A stretch of DNA of 11,376 nucleotides from Cloacibacterium caeni_C (lineage in GTDB: Bacteria; Bacteroidota; Bacteroidia; Flavobacteriales; Weeksellaceae), in contig DITA01000123.1 of the NCBI GenBank assembly GCA_002422665.1, positions 1-11,376 on the forward strand. Direction: 5' to 3'. The translations under genes and the position numbers were made by a program. Under the pieces are notes generated by a model. It saw only the letters and a list, made by a program, of their open reading frames with translations, made no database searches and had not been told where the DNA came from. The number at the start of each line of letters is the position of its first letter. Position 1 is the stretch's first letter. Below, in pieces: positions 7,042 through 11,376 of this stretch.

Positions 7042-7122
7042 ATGGGGACTACTTTATTTTTTATAGTTCTATTTTTTATAGTCTTATTTTATGTTTTGAG
7101 TAAGAAAAAAATAAGATATTAG
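7042..7122 (+). CDS. candidate 26-residue single-pass membrane peptide
   Basis: ATG at 7042 to TAG at 7120-7122 encodes MGTTLFFIVLFFIVLFYVLS followed by KKKIRY. It is one strongly hydrophobic helix (about 4-19) with a basic tail that would be cytoplasmic. The layout resembles known tiny membrane proteins, though none is recognised by sequence. The helix is built on a 15-base tandem duplication (7057-7071 and 7072-7086, each coding FFIVL, 13 of 15 bases alike). A promoter at 6979-7010 is placed correctly for it. No Shine-Dalgarno is visible, which is normal here. Translation is unproven. It could instead be AT-rich noncoding sequence, because T-rich DNA readily encodes hydrophobic stretches. 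Confidence 0.42.
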   Translation: MGTTLFFIVLFFIVLFYVLSKKKIRY

Positions 7123-7149
7123 TATAAATCGAATCTATCTATTATAAGC

Positions 7150-7170
7150 TTTTTAGAATAATTCTAAAAA
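7150..7170. promoter_or_regulatory. 21-base palindrome, PerR/Fur-family-like operator candidate
   Basis: The arms TTTTTAGAAT and ATTCTAAAAA are perfect complements around a single central A (7160). The core TTAGAATAATTCTAA (7153-7167) has the 7-1-7 form of PerR boxes (TTATAATnATTATAA) and matches 12 of the 14 defined bases. It fills the spacer between the likely -33 region and the -7 box of the U32-ferredoxin operon, the usual place for repression. No T-run follows, so it is a poor terminator. Confidence 0.5.
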
Positions 7171-7181
7171 ACATATCTTTG
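7151..7181 (+). promoter_or_regulatory. promoter of the U32-ferredoxin-cyclo-ligase operon
   Basis: TTTT (7151-7154), 19 bases, TATCTTTG (7174-7181): exact -7 and a three-of-four -33. The start point would be near 7187, about 16 bases before ATG 7203. This placement argues against a TTG start at 7179, which would lie inside the promoter. Confidence 0.6.
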
Positions 7182-7202
7182 CAAAAAATTTTACATTTTA
7201 GA

Positions 7203-8498
7203 ATGACAAAAAGCGGAAGAATAGAATTAATGGCTCCAGCAGGAGATTTTACTTCTTTACAAGCAGCATTAGATAATGGTGCAGATTCAATATATTTCGG
7301 TGTAGAGCAGCTCAACATGAGAGCTAGAGCTTCTATGAACTTTACGATTTTAGATTTACCAGAAATTTCTAGAAGATGTAAAGAAAAAGGAGTGAGAACT
7401 TATCTTACTCTTAATACCATTATATACGACCACGATTTATCCATCATCAAAACTTTACTTGACAAAGCAAAAGAAGCAGACCTTACTGCGGTAATTGCAA
7501 TGGATCAGGCGGTAATTGCTTATGCAAGACAAATAGGCATGGAAGTACATATTTCTACTCAAATTAATATCACCAATATTGAAACGGTTAAGTTTTATGC
7601 ACTTTTTGCAGATACGATGGTGATGAGTAGAGAACTTTCTATTACTCAAATCAAAAAAATCTGTTCTCAAATTGAAAAAGAGCAAATCAAAGGACCTTCT
7701 GGAAATTTAGTGGAAATAGAAATTTTCGGTCATGGAGCACTTTGTATGGCAGTTTCTGGGAAATGTTATTTGAGCCTTCATTCACACAATTCTTCAGCAA
7801 ACAGAGGAGCTTGTAAACAAAATTGTAGAAAAAAATATACAGTTATTGACCAAGAATCTGGCTTCGAAATAGAATTAGATAATGAATACATGATGTCTCC
7901 TAAAGATCTTTGTACGATAGGATTTTTAGACCAAATTGTAGATGCTGGTGTAAAGGTTCTGAAAATCGAAGGAAGAGGAAGAGCGCCAGAATATGTAGCA
8001 ACTGTGACTAAATGTTATAGAGAAGCCATTGACAGTATTGCTGATGGAACTTTTTCTGCAGAGAAAGTAGAAGGTTGGATGAAGCAGCTAGAAACGGTTT
8101 ACAACAGAGGTTTCTGGAGTGGTTATTATCTTGGCCAAGAATTAGGAGAATGGTCACCAAATTCTGGAAGTAGTGCTACGCAAAAGAAAATTTACATTGG
8201 TAAAGGAAGACATTTCTATCCAAAATCAAATATTGCAGAATTTTTAATTGAAGCCTATGACTTAAATATAGGAGATAGAGTTCTGATTCAAGGTCCTACT
8301 ACTGGTTCACAAGAAATTGTAATTGAACATATGATGGTAGATGGTAAAGAAGGGGCTACTAAAGCTTCGAAATCTGATGTGGTTACTTTTAAAACAGAAT
8401 TTAGAGTTCGACCATCTGATAAATTATACAAAATTGTAAAGGTAGAAGAACCTGGTACACAACAGAATAATGTAGATGAAGGAGCTTACTCACACTAA
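7203..8498 (+). CDS. U32 family protein, TrhP (YegQ)-like tRNA uridine hydroxylation protein
   Basis: Member of the U32 'peptidase/collagenase' family. Its characterised bacterial relatives TrhP and RlhA act in RNA hydroxylation (TrhP: 5-hydroxyuridine at tRNA position 34, prephenate-dependent). Seen in the 431 residues: the TIM-barrel-like opening ELMAPAGDFTSLQAALDNGA, then HISTQINITN, the U32 signature EIEIFGHGALCMAVSGKC, RGACKQNC, MSPKDLCTIGFLD and LKIEGRGRAPEYVATV. Cysteines at about 181, 188, 204 and 208 form the conserved set expected to bind an Fe-S cluster. A small C-terminal beta domain (about 325-415) completes a TrhP-sized protein; RlhA is much longer (about 650). I chose ATG at 7203 because TTG at 7179 lies in the -7 box. 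A ferredoxin starts ten bases after the stop. Orthology to TrhP rather than another U32 subgroup is inference. Confidence 0.88.
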   Translation: MTKSGRIELMAPAGDFTSLQAALDNGADSIYFGVEQLNMRARASMNFTILDLPEISRRCKEKGVRTYLTLNTIIYDHDLSIIKTLLDKAKEADLTAVIAMDQAVIAYARQIGMEVHISTQINITNIETVKFYALFADTMVMSRELSITQIKKICSQIEKEQIKGPSGNLVEIEIFGHGALCMAVSGKCYLSLHSHNSSANRGACKQNCRKKYTVIDQESGFEIELDNEYMMSPKDLCTIGFLDQIVDAGVKVLKIEGRGRAPEYVATVTKCYREAIDSIADGTFSAEKVEGWMKQLETVYNRGFWSGYYLGQELGEWSPNSGSSATQKKIYIGKGRHFYPKSNIAEFLIEAYDLNIGDRVLIQGPTTGSQEIVIEHMMVDGKEGATKASKSDVVTFKTEFRVRPSDKLYKIVKVEEPGTQQNNVDEGAYSH

Positions 8499-8508
8499 TT
8501 AAGTTATA

Positions 8509-8739
8509 ATGGTAATTATTACATTACAAAGAGATAAATGCATTGGCTGTAATTACTGTGCGGAGTTTGCGCCAGAATATTTTCGTATGTCTAAGAAAGA
8601 CGGAAAATCTGTTTTATTGAAATCTGCTGATAAGAAAGGCTTCTTTACGCTTAAAACACCGATTTCTGATGCGTATGAACCTTGTGAAAAAGCAGCAAAA
8701 GCTTGTCCAGTGAAAATTATATCGGTAAAGGAAATCTAA
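8509..8739 (+). CDS. small 4Fe-4S ferredoxin
   Basis: A 76-residue cytosolic electron carrier. The motif CIGCNYC (C11, C14, C17) and the distant CPV (C66) supply the four ligands of a single 4Fe-4S cluster. C59 in EPCEKAAKACP is a fifth cysteine, as in single-cluster ferredoxins where it can form a disulfide or bind a second site. The second CxxCxxC of two-cluster bacterial ferredoxins is absent. The first residues (MVIITLQRDKCIGC) fit a normal ferredoxin start, so ATG at 8509 is well placed. It lies 10 bases after the U32 gene and one base before the cyclo-ligase gene, so it is translated from the same transcript. It is a plausible electron donor to the U32 protein, but that is inferred from position only. 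Confidence 0.92.
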   Translation: MVIITLQRDKCIGCNYCAEFAPEYFRMSKKDGKSVLLKSADKKGFFTLKTPISDAYEPCEKAAKACPVKIISVKEI

Positions 8740-8740
8740 A

Positions 8741-9322
8741 ATGCTTAAAAAAGATTTACGTAAAAAATATATGGATTTGAGAAAGACCTTATCGAAAGAT
8801 GAGGTCTTGTATTTATCTCAAAAAATATTTGAAAATTTCGTTTTACAATTTAATGTCATTGAAAATCAGAAAGTTCACATTTTTTTTCCAATTGAAAAAT
8901 TGAACGAAATCAATACCAAAATCTTTATCAATTATTTTTTTGAAAAAAACATTCAGGTTTTTGTTCCAAAAATGATGGGGAATAAGATTATTTCTATTCA
9001 GATTAAGCCAGATACTATTTTTTTGCAAAATTCGTGGGGAATTCTAGAGCCAGAATCTAATGAAAATGAATCTGATTCTTTTGATTATGTAATTACACCA
9101 TTACTGTATTGTGATGCATCAGGAAATAGAATTGGCTATGGAAAGGGCTTTTACGACCAATTTTTTGCAGGAATTAATCTTGATGCAAAAAAAATCGGCG
9201 TGAATTATTTCTCGCCGACTGATTCTATTGATGATGTTTCTTTACAAGATGTAAAATTGGATTATTTGGTTACGCCTACAGAAGTGCTGTCTTTTGGTTG
9301 TACATCTATTTCTACAAAATAA
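8741..9322 (+). CDS. 5-formyltetrahydrofolate cyclo-ligase (MTHFS)
   Basis: Cytosolic ATP-dependent enzyme that converts 5-formyl-THF to 5,10-methenyl-THF, returning a dead-end inhibitor to the one-carbon pool. The 193-residue length is normal. Seen: the basic N-terminal helix KKDLRKKYMDLRKTLS, strands VHIFFPI and VFVPKMM, WGILEPE, and the family signature NRIGYGKGFYDQFF (about 129-142) that forms the nucleotide-binding loop, then KIGVNYF and the closing KLDYLVTPTEVL. It starts one base after the ferredoxin stop. Its last 61 bases overlap the 3' end of the convergent lipoprotein gene. The overlapped residues lie just past the conserved VTPTEV end, so the tail beyond it is probably not functionally constrained. 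No terminator is visible at this junction. Confidence 0.93.
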   Translation: MLKKDLRKKYMDLRKTLSKDEVLYLSQKIFENFVLQFNVIENQKVHIFFPIEKLNEINTKIFINYFFEKNIQVFVPKMMGNKIISIQIKPDTIFLQNSWGILEPESNENESDSFDYVITPLLYCDASGNRIGYGKGFYDQFFAGINLDAKKIGVNYFSPTDSIDDVSLQDVKLDYLVTPTEVLSFGCTSISTK

Positions 9323-9843
9323 AATTTGAATTCTTTTTTGAAATTCACAGGTGATTTCAAGAGTTTATATTGAGATTTTTTATTGAATTCGCCAATCATT
9401 CTTTGGTCTCTATCTTTATATTCTACTGTGTAATTAGCATAATCTAAGGTGTCTTTTCCATTGATTTCAGTATTGATGCTAAGGTTTTTTACTTTAACCA
9501 GTTTTACTTTTAGACTATCCAGTTCTTTGAGAAGTCCCATTACGTTCGCAGAATCTTTTTTTACAAAATATCCTTGAATTTGCTCATAATTTAGTGAGTC
9601 AATTGCAGTATTTTTATTTCCAGAAGAATACAGCGCAGAAATATCGTATAATTCTTGCAATTTTTGTTGAGTTATACTTGCTATAGCTTGCGCACTGTCT
9701 AGTTTTGTGGTAGAATATACATCTTCATTATTACCGTATCTCAATACATCTATATCACTTATTGGCTGCTCTTTTTTACAAGCAATAATCGTCATTAATG
9801 CTAGAAATAAAGTAAAGATTACATTTTTATTTAGTGATTTCAT
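9262..9843 (-). CDS. lipoprotein of unknown function
   Basis: A 193-residue predicted lipoprotein. The signal peptide has hydrophobic core VIFTLFLALMTIIAC and lipobox IIAC with Cys22. KKEQ follows the Cys, a charged start that may affect sorting to the outer membrane or surface in Bacteroidota. The mature part is mixed helix and strand, with a charged leucine-rich region (VMGLLKELDSLKVKLVKVK, about 101-119) and no recognised catalytic motif. Its start lies 17 bases inside the end of the upstream membrane-protein gene, so translation is probably coupled and the two products likely work together. No separate promoter is visible. The 3' end overlaps the cyclo-ligase gene by 61 bases on the other strand. 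I cannot name a family. Confidence 0.85.
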   Translation of the reverse strand: MKSLNKNVIFTLFLALMTIIACKKEQPISDIDVLRYGNNEDVYSTTKLDSAQAIASITQQKLQELYDISALYSSGNKNTAIDSLNYEQIQGYFVKKDSANVMGLLKELDSLKVKLVKVKNLSINTEINGKDTLDYANYTVEYKDRDQRMIGEFNKKSQYKLLKSPVNFKKEFKFYFVEIDVQPKDSTSVGVTK

Positions 9844-10996
9844 CAGGTTGTATTTTAAATTTAATAAGGATTATTTTTTTAGTTTCTGGACTCACTTTAG
9901 TCTCTATCATTTTAAAATTTTTCAATGAAGTAGTTGGTGTCGTTACAAGTCCTATATATTTTTGTTTGTCTAAGGTTTCTACGCCATACGTTTCATTATC
10001 AAAAACTTGATAAATTAAAGCGTTATTGCTAATGATTTTATCTAGTTCTTCTCTTTTCTTACTAATGTCATTGGTAGAATAGTAGTACAATGCTTGTGCG
10101 TAAACATCCGGTTCTAACTCTATAGTTTCATTAGTTCTAGCAGGATCTAGATTTCTATAAATAGTATCCTTTCTGTAAAAAGGCGAATTGACTTCCATAG
10201 CCAAAGTCTTACTCTGAGTAGGAAATCTGAAAACCCCTAAATCATCATCTTCAATATCTTTGCCAGAATTGATAATATATCTAATAGGAGTTTCATTTTC
10301 TTTTAAAACTCTTATTTCTATGATGTCTTTGATTTTTGTATTTCTATCAGCGTCTATAAAAGTAAATTTATAATCTGTTGCAAAAATTCTTTGCCAAAAA
10401 ACTAAAATCAAGACCATTGTCATTAATACTACTGAAGAAATGAGCCAAAAATATTGTTTGATAATGCTTATCAAAGGATTTTTGAAAATCCTTTGTGATG
10501 ATGAAGATGTTGGAACAGTTGTTTTAGTTTCCTCAATAGCTGGTTGTATTTCTGCTGTGGTAGTTTTTTCAATAGTTGGAATAGCTTTTTCAGGTGTTGA
10601 AAATGCTGATTCTGTTGGTTTTTCAGTAGAAATTTTTAATTTTTCTTCATCTGCAATAAGAATTTCTGATGGTTTTTCATGTTCGGAAATAATTTCATTG
10701 GCAAAAAGATGATTTTTCTTAAAATCATACCAAGATTGGTAACCTGAATAAATAGCAAGTAGGTTAAGCATATCTATTCTAGGTAATTTGCTAGAAGGAA
10801 CCGTCTTGAAATATGTATAGAAAGACTTTTCGCTAATATTTCCTTTTGCCTTTTTTCGTAAATCCTCTTGAAAATAAATAATATCAATTCCTTTCCACTT
10901 CGAAATTTCATCGTAGGAAGGATGGTGATTTTTAAGATATTCCGCCTGAACTTCTGCTTTTAATTGCTCGAAATGCAATAAATCTAAATCTGCCAA
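9827..10996 (-). CDS. membrane-spanning protein with cytoplasmic regulatory-type N-terminal domain
   Basis: A 389-residue protein in four parts. The cytoplasmic N-terminus (about 1-98) contains ISEKSFYTYFKT and RIDMLNLLAIYSGYQSWYDF. This resembles an uncharacterised domain common at the N-terminus of Bacteroidota proteins, with a helix-turn-helix feel; DNA binding is a guess. A Thr/Pro/Glu-rich linker follows (about 105-168), then one membrane helix (about 183-204, WLISSVVLMTMVLILVFW). The exported domain (about 205-389) is predicted beta-rich and has no recognised fold. The start is TTG at 10996: the frame closes upstream (TAA at 11011-11009) and the next ATG is codon 75. Promoter at 11058-11089; the lipoprotein gene overlaps its end by 17 bases. 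It may pass envelope signals inward, which is inference. Confidence 0.83.
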   Translation of the reverse strand: MADLDLLHFEQLKAEVQAEYLKNHHPSYDEISKWKGIDIIYFQEDLRKKAKGNISEKSFYTYFKTVPSSKLPRIDMLNLLAIYSGYQSWYDFKKNHLFANEIISEHEKPSEILIADEEKLKISTEKPTESAFSTPEKAIPTIEKTTTAEIQPAIEETKTTVPTSSSSQRIFKNPLISIIKQYFWLISSVVLMTMVLILVFWQRIFATDYKFTFIDADRNTKIKDIIEIRVLKENETPIRYIINSGKDIEDDDLGVFRFPTQSKTLAMEVNSPFYRKDTIYRNLDPARTNETIELEPDVYAQALYYYSTNDISKKREELDKIISNNALIYQVFDNETYGVETLDKQKYIGLVTTPTTSLKNFKMIETKVSPETKKIILIKFKIQPDEITK

Positions 10997-11010
10997 AATC
11001 TTATAAGATT
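10997..11010. repeat. 14-base perfect palindrome next to the TTG start
   Basis: AATCTTATAAGATT is self-complementary over 14 bases and directly abuts the TTG start codon at 10996-10994 on the minus strand, i.e. it covers the ribosome-binding region. It could be a second operator or a local RNA hairpin that lowers translation. Chance is also possible in such AT-rich DNA. Confidence 0.4.
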
Positions 11011-11040
11011 ATTTAAGTGTTTGATTATCAGTATTAGTTT

Positions 11041-11061
11041 TTTGTAAAACTATTTTACAAA
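11041..11061. promoter_or_regulatory. inverted repeat over the -7 region, operator candidate
   Basis: TTTGTAAAA (11041-11049) and TTTTACAAA (11053-11061) are perfect 9-base arms around CTA. One arm contains four bases of the minus-strand -7 box (11058-11065) and the rest covers the expected transcription start, so a bound dimer would block RNA polymerase on the membrane-protein operon. Confidence 0.5.
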
Positions 11062-11089
11062 TATATTACAATTAATTTTCTAAAACAAA
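11058..11089 (-). promoter_or_regulatory. promoter of the membrane-regulator/lipoprotein operon
   Basis: Minus strand: TTTG (11089-11086), exactly 20 bases, TATATTTG (11065-11058). Both boxes are perfect Bacteroidota consensus. Transcription should start near 11052, giving a leader of roughly 55 bases before the TTG start at 10996. Confidence 0.72.
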
Positions 11090-11104
11090 TTTTTTCTATG
11101 ACCC

Positions 11105-11112
11105 TATCTTTG
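11105..11112 (+). promoter_or_regulatory. -7 element for the alanine-rich lipoprotein gene
   Basis: TATCTTTG matches TAnnTTTG exactly; the -33 region has only T-runs. Transcription would begin near 11118 with a leader of about 50 bases, very AT-rich and without a Shine-Dalgarno. A/T-rich leaders of this kind are common before well-expressed Bacteroidota genes. Confidence 0.55.
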
Positions 11113-11167
11113 CTCCGTTAAAAGTGAACAAAACAATTTTTAAACAATTTAATTAAATTAATTTATT

Positions 11168-11376
11168 ATGAAAAAATCATTATTCGTAGCAGCTATCGCT
11201 GCATTAGCTGTTGTTGCTTGTAAAAAATCTGAAACTACTGAAGCTACTGAAACTGTAGATTCTGCTGCTGCTGTTGTTGACTCTGCTGCTGCTACTGTTG
11301 ACACTGCTGCTGCTGTTGCTGACTCTGCTGCTGCAACTGTTGATTCAGCTGCTGCTAAAGTTGAAGCAGCTGCAAA
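11168..11376 (+). CDS. alanine-rich heptad-repeat lipoprotein (3' end beyond window)
   Basis: The 69 visible codons begin MKKSLFVAAIAALAVVAC, a lipoprotein signal with lipobox VVAC and Cys18, then KKSETTEATET and a run of seven-residue repeats from residue 30: VDSAAAV, VDSAAAT, VDTAAAV, ADSAAAT, VDSAAAK, VEAAA. The strict heptad with Ala in most positions predicts a long thin helix or alanine coiled coil, broadly like the E. coli Lpp idea of a lipid-anchored rod, although the sequence is not Lpp and no C-terminal lysine anchor can be seen here. The repeats are nearly all GCT alanine codons, a uniform codon choice that suggests high expression or recent repeat expansion. The frame is open at the window end. 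Function unknown. Confidence 0.85.
   Translation, partial: MKKSLFVAAIAALAVVACKKSETTEATETVDSAAAVVDSAAATVDTAAAVADSAAATVDSAAAKVEAAA
11255..11376 (+). repeat. 21-base coding tandem repeat
   Basis: Units of 21 bases (GTx-GAy-TCT-GCT-GCT-GCT-xxx) start at 11255, 11276, 11297, 11318 and 11339, with a degenerate partial unit from 11360 to the edge. The first three Ala codons are GCT almost throughout, so the DNA as well as the protein is repetitive and copy number could vary by slippage or recombination without a frameshift. Confidence 0.8.

Noticed and set aside
7455..7685. Minus-strand open frame inside the U32 gene
   Set aside because: Fully antisense to conserved U32 codons; the Cys- and Phe-rich product looks like a shadow translation.
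8843..9028. Minus-strand open frame inside the cyclo-ligase gene
   Set aside because: Antisense to a recognised enzyme; Asn/Phe/Lys-rich low-complexity product.
9327..9347. TGAATT/AATTCA hairpin just after the cyclo-ligase stop, as a terminator
   Set aside because: Six A/T-rich pairs, a nine-base loop and no T-run on either side; it also lies within the lipoprotein coding region.
9707..9928. Plus-strand open frame across the lipoprotein/membrane-protein overlap
   Set aside because: Antisense to both genes at their overlap; hydrophobic product explained by reverse reading of the signal peptide region.
10440..10712. Plus-strand open frame inside the 389-residue membrane protein gene
   Set aside because: Reverse reading of the TPE-rich linker; Ser/Val-rich product with no promoter.
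1..11376. CRISPR arrays, insertion sequences, phage genes, toxin-antitoxin or defence islands
   Set aside because: No direct-repeat arrays, transposase, integrase or known defence motifs were found; the only tandem repeats are coding ones at 7057-7086 and 11255-11376.

Overview
The window is chromosomal DNA from an AT-rich member of the Bacteroidota, most likely class Flavobacteriia and perhaps the Chryseobacterium/Weeksellaceae side (the family placement is inference). Three things point there. Nearly every gene is preceded by the Bacteroidota-type promoter (TTTG, about 19-20 bases, TAnnTTTG). Shine-Dalgarno sequences are almost absent. The gene content (cysteine-free LptD, amidase with SPOR-like repeats, lipoproteins with CKK starts, the 'GYxSWxDF' N-terminal domain) is typical. 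No mobile element, CRISPR array, phage gene or obvious foreign island was seen.

Layout, left to right. Positions 1-229 (-) hold ribosomal protein S20 (rpsT), cut by the window edge at its 3' end. Positions 310-381 (-) are tRNA-Glu(TTC) with its own promoter. Positions 441-1712 (-) encode an exported N-acetylmuramoyl-L-alanine amidase. Divergent from it, 44 bases away, is lptD (1757-4348, +), the outer-membrane LPS-assembly barrel, which starts with TTG. A hairpin and a new promoter lead into ridA (4424-4804) and a small four-helix membrane protein (4808-5251). A strong two-way terminator (5252-5285) separates these from htrA (5309-6835, -), a periplasmic serine protease with two PDZ domains.

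The 367-base gap 6836-7202 is busy. It carries the htrA promoter with two TTAGTGTT dyads, a probable unannotated 26-residue membrane peptide (7042-7122) with its own promoter, and a 21-base palindrome resembling a PerR/Fur-family box. The palindrome sits inside the promoter of the next operon. That operon (7203-9322, +) is a TrhP-like U32 protein, a 4Fe-4S ferredoxin and 5-formyltetrahydrofolate cyclo-ligase, packed with gaps of 10 and 1 bases. It runs head-on into a minus-strand pair, and the coding ends overlap by 61 bases.

The minus-strand pair (9262-10996) is a membrane-spanning protein with a cytoplasmic regulatory-type N-terminal domain, followed with a 17-base overlap by a lipoprotein. 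Its promoter is close to consensus and its -7 element is covered by a perfect inverted repeat. Divergent from it, at the right edge, starts an alanine-rich lipoprotein made of heptad repeats (11168 to beyond the window).

Functionally the window is mostly cell-envelope biology (amidase, LptD, HtrA, lipoproteins) mixed with translation and metabolite housekeeping (S20, tRNA-Glu, RidA, tRNA modification, folate repair). No clearly new multi-gene system such as a defence island is present. The best leads are the U32-ferredoxin operon with its Fur-family-like operator, the hidden membrane peptide, and the membrane-regulator/lipoprotein pair with its operator.
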